From Aldrovandia affinis (taxonomy: Eukaryota > Chordata > Actinopteri > Notacanthiformes > Halosauridae): a DNA stretch of 64,000 nt. The first letter of the stretch is position 1. The number at the start of each line of letters is the position of its first letter. The notes beneath the pieces are model-generated. The model was not told the DNA's origin. It searched no databases and worked only from the letters and a program-made list of their open reading frames with translations. The stretch is taken from the NCBI GenBank assembly GCA_029706075.1, contig JAINUG010000173.1, positions 434,001-498,000 of the forward strand, written 5' to 3'. Position numbers and translations under genes: made by a program. Of this stretch, positions 49,788 to 62,605 are shown one piece after another.

Positions 49788-50761
49788 GGGGTTTCACAAC
49801 TACCGATTTTTTTTACCAGTTGCCAGGTTTTTCAAAATAGTAGTAGACTCACAGAGACCGGGGTTCAATTCCCCGTCTCGCCAAGTGTCGGCTCTGGCCG
49901 GGAGTGCCACCAGGGGGCGGTGATTGGCTGTCCGCCCCAGGGAGGGGGGAGGGGGAGGGGGAGGGGAGGGGAGCCGACGTGATGTTCGCTGCGTATAAGT
50001 GGCCCTGTAGTACCGGGTTACGGTCGACGGGCTGCGGGTGCCGTCTCGTAAGAGGCGTCACTTCGCTTCGTCACTACCGGTCACAGGACTACGGCAGCGA
50101 ACTCACATTACTAGGGGGATTGACGTAAAAATAGCGGGTCTAATTGGCTACCAAATTGGGAGAAAATGGGATAAAATCAGAAACAAAAAAAATAGTAGTA
50201 GACTAGTTGTCCTTTACTTATTTATGTAAGAAAGACGCAGAGAGTGGAGTTCTGGGCAACAATGAAAAGTGTATTTTCTTTGCAGTTGCTACAGTGGCAG
50301 ACAATGACAGTGCACAAACAAAGTAGCAGTGGCGGTCCTGGCTCACATGGTGCCGTAGACGAGATCAGTCATACCCAAAAACGGGACATCCCGGCTAATA
50401 CGGGACAGTTGGCAACCCTACTCTGTCATTGTCGTTGTCCTCCTCGTACGTCAAAAAACGCATGGGCGGTTCAGGCATTCTTCGTTTGACAGTGTTCAAG
50501 GAAAAATATCCTTTTGTAGCCAGGGCATCAGCATGGGCTGGTTGCAGGCATGACCGCTGCTGGGTGACAGTGTTCTTGGCCAAGGAAAAATATCCTTTTA
50601 TAGCCAGGAAGCTTTTGGAAAGCTTGGCGAGAGACGGGGAACTGGTCCTCATTATGTGCCCACCACTCCAAATCATGTTGTCCACAACTAGTCGACTGCT
50701 GCCCACAGCGCCGACTAGTGGTTCTAGTAGTCGAGTACTCAACTAGTTGGTGAAACCCCTA
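49788..50761. mobile_element. hAT-like element with nested SINE
   Basis: Ends TAGGGGTTTCAC and GTGAAACCCCTA are inverted. The flanking 8-mers acattgta and gtgctgta match at four positions, so the target duplication is uncertain. The interior has two copies of 'ggaaaaatatccttttgtagccagg'-like sequence (50500 and 50583; each encodes KEKYPF(V/I)AR) and a SINE at 49850-50192. Confidence 0.65.
49850..50192 (+). repeat. SINE, family 'cctcccgcgtgg', 5' end eroded
   Basis: B box 'ggggttcaattcccc', body 'ggccgggagtgccaccaggg', a G5A expansion near 49945-49972, and tail 'taattggctaccaaattggg'. Nested in the hAT-like element. Confidence 0.85.
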
Positions 50762-50888
50762 GTGCTGTATCAATCCAGCATTGAGTTACTCAAGTTTTTT
50801 TTAATCCAGCAATTTGTAGTGAGAACTAACATTTGAAAATCAGGTATCTAGATAGAGGAATATCGTTTTTTTGTTTTTAAAAAACACA

Positions 50889-51255
50889 TTTACGGCCTCC
50901 CGCGTGTTCTAGCGGTTTCAACATCCGACGCTGGCCATGGCGACTGGGGTTCGATTCCCCGTCGCGCCAGAGTCGGCTCTGGTCAGGGAGTGCCATGGGG
51001 CGGCAATTGGCTGTCCGCCCCAGGGAGGGGGGAGGGAAGCTGACACACACAGTTCGCACAGGAGTGGTTCTGAGGTACTTGAATTACAGTCGACGGCACG
51101 ACGAGTGTTGTTTCGGAGGAGGCAGCGTTTCGCCCTTGTCACTGCCGGTCACAGGACTACGGCAGTGAACTATGAGGGAAGGGGGGAACTAAGCACACGG
51201 GTAATTGGCTACCAAAATTGGGAGAAAAACAGGGTAAAATCGAAAGAAAACCCAC
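50889..51255 (+). repeat. SINE, family 'cctcccgcgtgg'
   Basis: Complete copy: 'ggcctcccgcgtgttctagc' head, B box 'ggggttcgattcccc', body and 'taattggctaccaaaattgg' tail. One of the best preserved copies. Confidence 0.88.
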
Positions 51256-51284
51256 ATTTACATTTATGCATTTTTTCCTAAAGT

Positions 51285-51825
51285 AAAAAATAAAACAAGA
51301 TTATAAATATTACATGAATTGTTTAATAAAGAAACATTGTAGGGGGATATGGTAAAGGTGGGGGGAGGAGGTATGGTAAATCCTTCAGATAATAGAGAAT
51401 TATACAAAAATGAGCAACTGCTGTTCACCGGACAGAAGTTTTAAGTAAAATGTGTTCATCCAAGGGACAGTGCCTTGATTTTTCCCTTTTTATTTTATTT
51501 TTGTTCAAAACCTGAACAAATATATATTTTTAAAAATCCCTTACATCCTCATCAAATAGTGGTCTTTCCAAATGAGTAATTCCTGTAAAGTGATACAATT
51601 CCATATGAAAGCTTCTGATGGGGATGTGGGGGTGGGTCATTGGATATCGAGGTGGGGCTGGAAGGTGGAGTGGAGCAAAACCTTTTTTAATTACTGTGTT
51701 TAAAAAATACACAGCACATCTACAGACAAAGTTATACCACAACCGCACAGAAAAGTAACATTGTAATACAGTGTTTGTTTTTTCGTTTTTTTAAACATTA
51801 GCACCATTTGTTTGATCACAATGTC
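51285..51825. repeat. duplicated 540-bp unit, copy A
   Basis: Its first half matches 54520-54778 ('gcaactgctgttcaccgg') and its second half matches 56180-56452 ('acacagcacatctacagac'). The 1.4 kb between the two halves is absent here. Confidence 0.88.
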
Positions 51826-54519
51826 TGTTTTTTGGGCCAGTTTTTTGCTCTGCCAGTCCAGACCCTGTCTCACTACTGCAACTCGTTACTGAAGAGCCTC
51901 CCAGCATGCACCATTAAACCATTTGTCTGTTTTTAAACATGCTGAGATGTGCACACATCTCAACTCTTCTCATTTTTCTCCATTGGCTACCGATTGCAGA
52001 CTACATCAGGTTTAAATGTTTGTTGTCAGACCCTAGCACTAATATTACACCCCCACATATTCAAATTTAATGCAATTATCAATTTATAACACTGACACAG
52101 GCACAGAGATAATAATTTAATGCAATGACTATTATATAACTCACATTGACGATGAGATTGTAATTTGACCTGATAAATAAAATTCCTATTTACCTTTCAG
52201 ATAGGCGAGTGTCATTAGCGATTGAGCAAATTAAAAGCCCCATTGTTAATGTTTCATATTCTGGTTTGTGTTCTTGCCAACTATGCTTTTGCAATTAGAA
52301 TATGTTTGTCATGACAAGACAAATGTTGAATTGAAAATTCAAAATGATTTAACAGAAAGAGAGGGAGTACAAACAAAGCAGACACTTGTAAAATAGAAAT
52401 ACGAAGCAGGATTATTCATAAACCAAACTATAAGACAATAGCACTAAACAAAACAGAGGAAGGTAGAGAGGGAGGGGGGGAGAAAGGGAGAGGAGTAGCA
52501 CACAGGCCAATCTCATATAGCCCCTATATAACAGTACAAACAGGCCAATCTCATATAGCCCCTATATAACAGTACAAACAGGCCAATCTCATAAAGCCCC
52601 TATACAGCAGTGCACAGAGGGCAATCTCATACGTTCCCCTCTCAATCTATTTAGACTGCATCATGCAACATACATTCACAAATAGGCCTTTATATGAAAA
52701 ATAACATTTCATTATAATAACCAGACACATAAATAAATATACTGTAGACTGAGTATGTCTACCCTGTCACAAATAATTTAGTAATTAACTTAATGATGTG
52801 GTGTTTCAGAGGACCATCAAAACACATGAGGTGCTGGGACACACCTATTTCTTGTAATGCGTGTCACATGGCACTAATACATCACAATAAAAATGCTAAA
52901 TAGTTGCACAAACACAGGTATAAAAATAGTTTGCTATGCTAAAATACAGTTTAAAAAAAAATGGAACTTTAGTGTTTCTGATTAGTGAGAATATATGTTA
53001 TGACTGATGGTGACAGATCTGAATTTCCTTAAGTCATGCTCTGACTTTTTAGGTGAAATTACAGAAACTACTGCATATCAGCATGTAGTGAAGTCCAATG
53101 TTAAGAAGCTTTTACAGGTAATGCTGATTACATTTTCCTCAAAAGTAATAGTCACACATAGCTGAAGCCGGAGGCAAGGAATACACATGAATTAGAAAGA
53201 GCAGAGCAGTCATAAAAAACAAAAGGAAACGAACAATTAATGGACTCTGCCTGATCGCTTGTCATTATATCATGTTTAATGTTCAGTATATAAAGTGGAT
53301 CTGGAGACTGCTCTGGGGTCATAATCCATTGAGCAGGAGTAATCAGTGGGGTTTGGCAACTCCCTCAGTATGTTAAGCCAAGTGCTCTTTACAGATGGGA
53401 CACAAAGAGGAATTTCAAATCTAACCAGAGTGGTTTGGCTTCGACTACCTATTACAAATTTAGAGCTGTGCTTCTGTCTTGCTATCACAAATTATAGGAA
53501 GATGTGTGACCATTCACCCACATGCTAACATACTTGAACATCTTTCCCAGAGCATCACGTGGGGATGGCAGTGTTGTGATGCTGCTTCCTGCCCTGTGAT
53601 AACTCCATCTTGGCCTCCTGCCATGTGTGCACCCACAGGAGATACTGCTATAATGAGATCCCAAGGACCTGCTACCCATGCCACTATAAATACCACATAG
53701 CCATGTAGCTCCATGGTCTGGTATGTTTAAACTGTTTGAACTGTGCCTTTAACATCTGGACAGTTGGACCAGAGGGGGCAAGATTATTTATATGTACCTT
53801 CATGGATTAGATACCGGATTGATTTTAGTTCCAATTCTCTCTAATTAAGTCTAAATAAACATTTTCACATGGGATGCATAAAGAGTGAAATGATAGATTT
53901 ATAGAAAGATAATCCTGAATTTGAATTTATTCTCATACCAGACCACCTGTCTGTCCTGTCTTATAATCACCCCATGAAATTCCAATGCACTGGTTTGGCA
54001 TCAGTCAGAGAATGGTATGTCTTTCTCTAGGAACGGCAAGCCTGACCACAGGCTCAATATTTGTTCATTGGGATCAATATGCACTTTCCCCCTTTGCTGA
54101 GAAAAAACCTGTATGGGTGATATAAATCCAAGTGCACATTTATGTACAATGACAAAAATATGCACCATAAATATGAAGGTGCTAACTAACTAAGAACTAT
54201 GAACCTAATTTAAAGATCCAAAAAGTCCACAAGCTGTTACAAATATGGGTCTGTAAAACCCATATTAAACATTATTTTATTTCTGTTTTAAAAAACCTTG
54301 AATATTCACGCTTCCACAAATCGAGGTTTAATGCTAGCTAATTTTTACAGACGTACAGAAAATGAATTAGCATAATTTAACCCACAAAAAGATGGCAGTA
54401 GCATTGTACTGTGTTAACAGAATATACAAAACAAATTAGTATAAAAAGATGGCATAAAATATTATAAGCTGGTGTGTCCATTCTGGCTAAGGATGACCCA
54501 ATTTTTATTTAAAAAATAA
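51826..54519. other. intergenic stretch
   Basis: Only the 38-bp tandem repeat at 52503-52640 and a purine-rich patch at 52445-52495 stand out. No gene recognised. Confidence 0.45.
52503..52640 (+). repeat. 38-bp tandem repeat, three good copies and one poor
   Basis: 'caggccaatctcatatagcc' starts at 52503, 52541 and 52579, exactly 38 bases apart; a decayed fourth starts near 52617. The first two copies are identical. Confidence 0.93.
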
Positions 54520-54778
54520 TAAAACAGCCCACAAAATTATAAATAGCACATGAATTGTTTAATAAAGAAACATTGGAGGGGGATATGGTAAGGGTGGGGG
54601 GAGGAGGTATGGTAAATCCTTCAGATAATAGAGAATTATACATAAATGAGCAACTGCTGTTCACCGGCCAGAAGCTTTAAGTAAAATGTGTTCATTCACG
54701 GGACAGTGCCTTGATATTTCCCCTTTTATTTTCTTGTTCGTTTAAAACCTGAAAAAATAAACACTTTTAAAATAATGT
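54520..54778. repeat. duplicated unit, copy B left half
   Basis: Matches 51285-51535. Divergence is a few percent with small indels. May belong to the hspg2 3' flank or 3' UTR. Confidence 0.85.
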
Positions 54779-56179
54779 AAGAACAAGCAAGATATGTTAA
54801 AAGTGGCAATGTCCCCCTTTAAAAACATGACTTTTTTGTTTAAGGAATTGATTATTTGATTTATATTTACTTTTATGATTGACCACACACAATCCCTTCA
54901 GGAGGGTTCTACCGTGAAACATATTGTGAATGCCAGTAGGACTTGGTACTGAGTGACTGTGTGTATATTGGTGCAGAATTAATACTTTAATGGTGATCTG
55001 CTTCACTAAGAATATATATATGGCAGATAAGTCACAGAAAATGTACTTGACATGCTTCTAAACTCCCAAGCATGGCTCTGGCCCAACCAATGTGAAATTG
55101 CAGCTACACATTCTGGTGAAATGCTTGTTCTCAAAGCATGGAGTCATGAGTATTTTAGCTGATGCCCAAGTCAACAATGATGCTTTTCCGTCGTATCAGG
55201 CAACAATATAAAACAGGCGTCCAGTGCAATAACACAAACCAAAGTCAAAAGTGGACAGGGCATTTGGTAGAATCTGTTTTACTCATATTAAACAACAACA
55301 AAAAAAATCCAACAGAAAAACAATTAATTGGATATTTTATAAAACCAGCTTACCGTTCTTGGGAACTTACATGTTACTGTTAAAAACAGCTTGTTCAAAC
55401 ATAGTACAAAGTCAGAGAGCACAGGATTTAGAGTGAGAGGCGAATATCACTCTAGGGATCAGGGTGATTGACTCTCTTGGCGATTCAATATTAAAAATCA
55501 AGCATTAGGGGAATGGGAGAGGGGGCATTAAACAATATAATAACCAAAGAAAAAAAGACAAGCTTTTATGGCTTTACAGCAGCAGAAACAAGTCAGAAAA
55601 CAACAAAGAAAAATTAAAATAAATAAAAAGGAAGCATCATTAAGTGATAGTGCTCATTTAGAATAGCAACAACAAAAGACCTAAAGACCTCAACCCATGT
55701 GGTTGAGCATGCTCACTAGAGCTTCTGGTCTTTTTTTGGAAATGCGAACACTGTTATACCCCCTATGCCATTCCTACTGGGCTGCCACATCCCTTTCATG
55801 GAGATGTTTTCTTGTGTTCTACAACATTTTTAACACAAAATTTGCATTAGACTCTCCAGAGGTTTGCGTGGAGAGAGATGCTCGCCATAGCTGGGACCCT
55901 GCCAAGGAAGGCTTAGAATGAAGGACAATGTGCAGGTTCAGGGGAACATCTGAGATGTTGTGGATGGGGTTAAACGTACAAAAAAGGCACTACCACATAC
56001 AAAAAGTACACAAATATAAAGTATATGTTCAAAAAATGTACCTGACTAGCAGATAGATGTTGTGATTGTAACCAAGCAAGTTAAATTACTTTTTTTGGCA
56101 TAACCAGAGCTGTTTTTTAAAAGGTCATTCTTTAAACCTCTTCTGTGTCTTTGAGATCCACTCAAGCTGATTACACTTG
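54779..56179. other. 1.4-kb segment separating the two halves of copy B
   Basis: No inverted ends, target duplication, transposase or SINE is recognised, so it is not clear whether it was inserted into copy B or lost from copy A. Confidence 0.5.
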
Positions 56180-56452
56180 CCTCCCTCATCCTTATGAAAT
56201 AGTGAAGTCTTTCCAAAATCTCATTAACTCCTGCCAAAGTGATAAAACGCCATATGAAAGCCTCGGATGGGGAGGTGGCGGTGGGTCCTTGGATATGGAG
56301 GTGGGGCTGGAAGGCTTTTTTTGTTAAAAAAATACACAGCACATCTACAGACGAAGTTATACCACAACCGCATGGTAAAGTGACATTGTAATAGGGTGTT
56401 TTTTAAATGTTTGACATTAGCACCATTTGTTTGTTTGATCACATTTCTAACA
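56180..56452. repeat. duplicated unit, copy B right half
   Basis: Matches 51540-51825 with 'gttataccacaaccgca' and 'attagcaccatttgtttg'. More diverged than the left half. Confidence 0.85.
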
Positions 56453-56814
56453 CCAAACACACAGAGCAACCACGCATGAAAGGCTAATAATTTCCAAGTA
56501 AAAAAAAAACAACAAAAAAGTGGTTTGTCAAAAACCAAAAGTATTGGTACTTTAAGGTGTGTTTTCTTTCTGTCATTTCTTCACCTGAGATGTGTGTTGT
56601 CACTGTGGGGCTAACCCAACCCCAAACCACCCTTTGAAAAAAGCTCTAAGCATGCATGTCTGATTGGTGTCCAGAAAGGAAAGCTGGCAAATATGAGTAT
56701 TCAAGTATTAACACAACTAGGCCACAAAGCCTTGGACAAGACAGTATTAGAACCCAGAATAAATCCAGGAAACAGAATAGCAGGTTATGGTTAGTTTGCA
56801 TTTCCCCCCCACAA

Positions 56815-56846
<32 letters not shown>

Positions 56847-56934
56847 TTATATTTATATATGTATATAAATAAAATTCAGTGCTGTAAAAACATCTCCAAC
56901 TTCATAGGATCTGCCCCATAGTAGAAGACCTATT

Positions 56935-56940
56935 TTTATT
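56935..56940 (-). terminator. possible hspg2 poly(A) signal
   Basis: AATAAA on the minus strand about 285 nt after the hspg2 stop codon. Others lie farther on, so the true end is open. Confidence 0.4.
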
Positions 56941-57224
56941 TTCTCTTTATGGCTAAAAACTACTGCTGGCTGTATGTAAACTGAACTGGAGCTCCTGTAG
57001 TAATAGTCCTTCTTTGACGATACAACACTGAGGAAGATTTTTGTGAAGACTTGTTAATATCATTTCTTTTTTCTCATTTTTTTTGGTTTAATGCAGCGCA
57101 GAGCAAAGACAATCATCTGTTGTATTGACCTTTTTTTTTGGTAGCAGCAAAGCACCGTGTGTGTGTGTGTGTGGTTTTGTTTTTTGTTCTCCATAGTCAG
57201 GGTGTTTGTGTCTCTGCTCGCTGC

Positions 57225-57397
57225 CTACGAGGAACACTGCTCCACGTTGATGCCCTCCTCGGCATGGACCTGTAGGTCGATGGGCCGGGCCGGCAGTTCA
57301 CCAGGCCGCACGTTCATCAGCGCCAGGTTCTTCACACAGCCTGTGATCCCCGAAGAGAACTTGCCTCCTGTCAGTGCCAACATGTCCGGAGCCCCGC
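57225..57397 (-). CDS. hspg2: hspg2 last coding exon
   Basis: 173 nt after 'cccgggttgtag' on the minus strand: GAPDMLALTGGKFSSGITGC, VKNLALMNVRPGELPARPID and LQVHAEEGINVEQCSS, then TAG at 57227-57225. The first Gly codon is split with the previous exon. It forms the last beta strands of LG3. Confidence 0.95.
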
Positions 57398-60300
57398 CTA
57401 CAACCCGGGATCAGACAAATCACGGATCACTCTGACATTTCCAGCACAGGGATAGGCTAAACTGGTCCCTGAGCGTTAGAACATTTTTTAAACGTTCCAT
57501 TAAAATCACCTCATCCAGGGGTTCACAAACGTTTTCATCTCAAGGCCCACTAAGACTGGGACTGAGAGTAAATAGCCTCCTGAGACCCGGCAATTCATTT
57601 TTGTGCACTGTAGTGCACATTATGTTTTTGCTAAGTCCTCCCATACTACAGATGTCACTCTATTGAGTCCTGCTGTTCCTTAGAGAGGACAACTGTAGCT
57701 TTAAGATGATATCACATGTGGGGGGGTGTTGCCTTGCCAACTTTGTACTTATGTTATCATATCATAATCATATCATAATTTCAATTTTTTTAGTAGACAG
57801 CTCTATGACAGAGGCACAATCGACATTAATGAAGTCCTATTTTACACTACAGTGCACATGTTGTAAAATTTTTATAAAGTTACGTAAAAAAAAAAAAACC
57901 TTTGCAATGTGTTTTTTACCACCCCAACACTTAATTTACTTTAAAAAAATCAAAATTAAAACACTTTTTTTTCCTGGGTCTCAGGAGGATAGAATGGTTA
58001 ATGTTGGAACCTGCATCCAACACCCACTACAGGCCAGTACACTGGCTATTTAATACATATGTACATGGAAGCATTTTTAAATCTTGTTGCCATTATATTA
58101 TGGATACAATCTAAGACGTGATTGTTCAGTACAATATAAATAACCAATGCTGCTCTTTGGACATAAGTAGTAAAATAATGGACAAGAGGCTTGATTCAAT
58201 CAAATGCACTTGGTCACTTTAAGGCAATTCAATCAAACCAAAAAAAAGGTAAATGGTTAAGGTTTTCTCGCCATAGTGAGAAAAAAAGGCATCTGTGTTA
58301 CGACTGCTTGACCAATCAATCCCAACCCATGGTGTCAATCACTCAGTGAAAACACTTTGACCTTTGAACCTCTGACTTCCTCGGCCACAAAAAAAAAAGG
58401 TGATTGGTCAGGCAGTCGGAACACAAATGCCCTTTAGTTCACTCTAGCGTGCTCAATCCCGCTCAAAGTTTACATCTTCGTAGCACAGCAATAAAAATAT
58501 ATTAAAAATATATATATTTTAGCTACTTCAAAAAAACGTTCTACTATCCTGATAATGTAGTAAGAATTCATAAATAAATGCATAAAAATTAACATCCTGA
58601 AAACATATATCTGACAAAATATAAAAATGAGATCCCAATGTATTCCATTCAAGTTATTTATATGTAATATTTTGGTTGCACTGTTAATGATTATTTTTTG
58701 CAAAAATAATACATGTGGTGAATCTTTTCTTCTTGTGTTGCTTACAGTGTTTGCTTTGCAATGTGCACATGGAATTAAAAAAATTTAGCATCTCTAAATC
58801 TACCACAGTTTTAAAACAGGAAGGTCTGTATTGCATTCAGATTTAATTGCTTCAAATTTGCTGCATACATTGCTTTTTACTTTTTCATTTCATTGCTGCA
58901 TACAAAATGAACTCACCCAGGAATATGTGGCCTTTAGTGTTCAACATGATACTTTTGCCCAGTGACTGTCCTCTGTGGACGGCTCCTCCATCAATCTGGA
59001 CATAACCCTGTTTACCAGTCCTGTCCATGTAAAAAATTAATTAAAAAAGTTAATGCATGACTCACACAAACATCAACACAACCATATAGTTAAGTATGCT
59101 CTATACACATGCCTTAAGTATGTATCTATTGTTCTGTTTGAGTCAAAGATATAATTTACATAGGTAACACAATTGTTTTTACATTTATTTCAGATTTCCC
59201 CCCCCTTTTTTCTCCAAATTTTGGTGGCCAATTGAAGAGTGTTTTTCCAAAACTCACTCAAGTTCCTTGACCAAAAGTGGACTGAGTGATTTTTGGAAAA
59301 ACACACTACAATTGTACCCTCAATTGTTACTGATGAATTAAGTCTAGCTTGTGGGAAATTTGACATAATTATATATTATAAGATGCATAATCTACAGTGC
59401 TATTCAATAACATTTAGAGTGTATTTTAAATACTGCACATAAAGAAGGTGCTATTATAGACTATACATTTTAGAATGTATTGATGTTATTCTTTAATAAA
59501 TACAGAAATACTATAATTTCTCAATTATCACATAATTCAAAATATTTAATGGTTCTAATACTAAACTTAAAAATTATGACTCCCCACCAGCTATGGATAT
59601 ACATCTTTCAATAAATGTAATGTTTATGCATTGAATTTATGCATCTCAGACCTGAATTTATCTGAAACATGACATGCTGTATGCATGTTAACACATTGCA
59701 GACGTGTTAAGCTGTAACTGAGGATGAATATGGATGTTCTACCTCACTGCAGTAATCTTATGCCAGTTTCCATCATTGATTGGTTCTTCGGAGACAATCT
59801 CAGCCTCTCCACTGCCCAGTTGGTAACTATGGACAAGAAATTAACCCCGCCCAGGCAAATAAGCCCAGCAATGGAGCAAAGAATCACCAAGTTAAATAAC
59901 AACAATAATAATAATAATAATGATAATAAACTTTATAGCACTTTAAAAACAGAACTATGTTTATACAGACAGGGTGCCCAAAGTGCTTCCCAACAAAGGA
60001 CAATAAAAGGATATGATAAACCTACACACATGATATAAAAGCAACATTAAAAACAAAACAGACATGAATAATATAAGATACTACAATAATTAAGGGAAAT
60101 AAAAACAGAAAAAGTATGTCATTTAAAAATATACCATGAAAATATACAGTCAACTCAACGATTATTGAGACCCTGGATAAAGATGAAAAAGGTCATGAAA
60201 TAAACAATACAGGTTAAGGTATGCTCACAAAAAAGGGATAATTATATTATTTTATACTAATACAATTGTTATTGTAAAAGTAATATTTTTTCCCCAAAAA

Positions 60301-60818
60301 GATGTCACAATTTTTGAGACCCCTAATAAGTCTGAAAAAAAAATGTGCTAAAAGTGTCTGTTTGGGTCACACATTTGTAACATGCTCAAACCAGCTCAAA
60401 GTTTACATCTTTGTAGCACAGCAATAAAAAGATAGCTCAATGTGAAAAAAATATTGTATCTACTAATACAGTTGTACAGAGAAAGTAATTTTAATTTTAA
60501 TTGTAATTGTAATTTTGTCCCCAAAAAGCTATGTAATGTATGCCATTTAGCAGACACTTTTATGTGTCACAATTTTTGAGACCCCTAATAATTATTTCAA
60601 ATAAAAATCCAACAAAAATAAATTTGTTCGATTTTAATTTTAATATGGCCTTTTTTGCTCATCTTTATCAAGGGTCTCAATAATTGTGAAGTTGACTGTA
60701 AATGTACAGCTACTACTATATAAAAACAAAATATGTTTAAAATGTACCTGAAGACAAGGTGTCCGCTTTGTAAACTTAGACTTATAAAGTCTTTGCCCCT
60801 TCCTTCATCTCCAAGTTC
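57225..60818 (-). CDS. hspg2: hspg2 (perlecan), 3' end of the LG3 domain
   Basis: Minus-strand CDS, in order 60818-60748, 59826-59743, 59020-58917, 57397-57225, in frame throughout, ending TAG. The first part of the gene lies right of the window. The product reads ELGDEGRGKDFISLSLQSGH and so on to INVEQCSS. The recalled human perlecan C-terminus (VGEAGQGKDFISLGLQDGH ... FSSGITGCVKNLVL ... CPS) matches exon by exon. Perlecan is a large secreted heparan sulfate proteoglycan of basement membranes. This part is the third laminin-G-like domain of endorepellin, which binds integrin alpha2beta1 in mammals. The Cys in GITGC and the Cys three residues from the end are the expected disulfide pair. A paralogue of hspg2 or a near relative such as agrin is less likely because the extreme C-terminus fits perlecan. 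Confidence 0.93.
57398..58916. other. hspg2 last intron
   Basis: AT-rich. Holds the sequence 58458-58500 that recurs at 60390-60432, and nothing else recognisable. Confidence 0.5.
58917..59020 (-). CDS. hspg2: hspg2 penultimate exon
   Basis: 104 nt between 'acatggacag' and gtgagt on the minus strand, encoding (R)TGKQGYVQIDGGAVHRGQSL and GKSIMLNTKGHIFLG. Human: GRRGSIQVDGEELVSGRSPG and so on. Phases fit both neighbours. Confidence 0.94.
59743..59826 (-). CDS. hspg2: hspg2 exon, third from the end
   Basis: 84 nt encoding YQLGSGEAEIVSEEPINDGN and WHKITAV(R). Human YQLGSGEARLVSEDPINDGE. Acceptor 'cttgtccatag', donor gtagaa on the minus strand. Confidence 0.94.
59890..59995. repeat. (AAT)n with fish repeat 'tttatagcactttaaaa'
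   Basis: AAT repeats followed by 'cccaaagtgcttcccaacaa', a common fish pattern like the one at 42376. Confidence 0.55.
60147..60698. mobile_element. Tc1-type MITE, 552 bp
   Basis: Left CAGTCAACTCAACGATTATT and right, reverse complemented, CAGTCAACTTCACAATTATT are inverted ends of about 45 bases, each flanked by TA. Internally it repeats 'cacaatttttgagacccct' twice and contains a piece (60390-60432) shared with 58458-58500. No transposase. Confidence 0.9.
60748..60818 (-). CDS. hspg2: hspg2 exon, fourth from the end
   Basis: 71 nt encoding ELGDEGRGKDFISLSLQSGH and LVF(S), phase 0 start. Acceptor 'tttcatttctag', donor gtacat on the minus strand. KDFISL.LQ.GHLVF is the LG3 core strand pair. 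Confidence 0.94.
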
Positions 60819-61445
60819 CTAGAAATGAAATGTTTTTATGAAAAATGCCGCTTCACCCATGTAAATATTGACAGTGTTGTTCAGTAACAGTCAATGATTT
60901 TGTTGAAGCATCTGATAACAGGAAAAATGACGCATCATTTTGGCTTGAGTGGATATTACACAGTGATATATAGTATCAGCAGGGCCATTCATGGAAAACA
61001 CACTGTGGGAAAAGGCATGCAATCAGAAGGAAACAAATTAAAGAGGCTGGTATTCACAAGAACATTTCAAGGCAAGCAGTCACTGGGCACTGCGGCAAGT
61101 TTCAATTGAACAGAAGTCAGCAAAGACTTAAGGTAAGAATAACAATACATTTGTGGAAATGCTGGAATCATTTAGTGGGTAGTGTCTCTTATTTGGAGAT
61201 CAGGGGTCATTTGAACCATGCAACACTGAAAACCAGAGGGTTGCATGAACATATTATGAGAGTTAATAGTGTTGGCTGAGCTTTATAATTTATGGCCATC
61301 CCAGTCCATGGAATGACCATAAATCCCATGGACTGGGGTGAGCACCCCCATGTGCTTATTAAGTAGAGCTTTTTATTTGAAAGGCATTGTGATGACATGG
61401 ACTGTAATCACGTTCATGTGTATATTTCATGAAAATGTACACTGA

Positions 61446-62605
61446 CAGTACCCTCCAAAATTATTGGCATCTTTGGTAAAGATGAGAAAAAATGCTATTA
61501 AAAATGTCTTTGTTGTTCATCAGCTTGATCTTACACTCAAAATATGAGAGAAATCTAACCTTTAATTGAAGTCAAATATAAAAAAATACATTTTCTCAAA
61601 AAACATGTCACAATTATTGGCAACCTTAGAAATTCTTATGAACAAAATCTAAATTAAGTATATTCCTATTTATATTTTATTTTAAGTTCAACTGAGTCTT
61701 TAGGACACTCTTAAGTGGTCATCCATGACTTCCTGTTTCACTGAGGTATAAATATGAGGTGACACACAGGCGAAACACCCTTAGTCATCCATCAACATGG
61801 GGAAGATCAAAGAATACACAAATGAAATGAGACAAAAGGTTGTTGACCTTCATAAATCAGGCCTGAAAATACCCATCTCCACTATTACGCCAATAATTAA
61901 TAAGTTTAAAACAAGTGGAGCTGTGATGAACCTGCCTGGAGGAGGACACAAGTGAATTTTGCCTCTGCGCACAATGGGATGGTTCGAGAGGCAAAAATGT
62001 CTGCAAGAATCACAGAATTGCAGTAGTTGCTTGCATCTTGGAGTCACCAAGTCTCCAAAACTACAATTATACACCACCTCCATGTCAACAAGCTATTTGG
62101 AAGGCTTGCCAGAAGAAAGAGAGATTTTAGATCAAAAAGAGGCTAAAACTGGGTCGTGGTTGGATCTTCCAGCAGAACAATGATCCAAAGCATACCTCCA
62201 AATCTACACAAAAATGGTTCACTGACCACACAAGCTTTTGCAATGGCCATGCCAGTTCCCTGACCTAAACCACATTAAAAACCTGTGGGATGAGCTGAAG
62301 AGGAGAGTCCACAAGCGAGGACCAAGGACTGAAGGATCTGGAGAGATTATGTACGGAGGAATGGTCTCAGATCCCTTGCTATGTATTCTCCCACCTCATA
62401 AAATATTATAGGAGAAGATTCAGTGCTGTTATCTTGGCAAGGGGAAGGTTCATAATGTACTAAATGCAGGACTGCCAATAATTGTAAACGTTTTTGAGAT
62501 TGGATTTTTTTTTTTTCTTTGAATAATTTGACTTCAATTAAAGTTTCCATTTCTTTCATATTTTGAGTGTACGATCATGCTGATGAACAACAGTGGAGGG
62601 CACTG
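61446..62605 (+). mobile_element. Tc1-like element, near full length, inactive
   Basis: Ends CAGTACCCTCCA and TGGAGGGCACTG; TA on the right, GA on the left. It encodes, in several frames, MGKIKEYTNEMRQKVVDLHK at 61798, IINKFKTSGAVMNLPGGGHK, a DNA-binding second half, and [20 protein letters not shown] near 62260. The catalytic Glu of NPIENLW is Lys here (HIKNLW). Several stops and frame changes make it a dead copy. It lies in an intron of hspg2. Confidence 0.92.
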
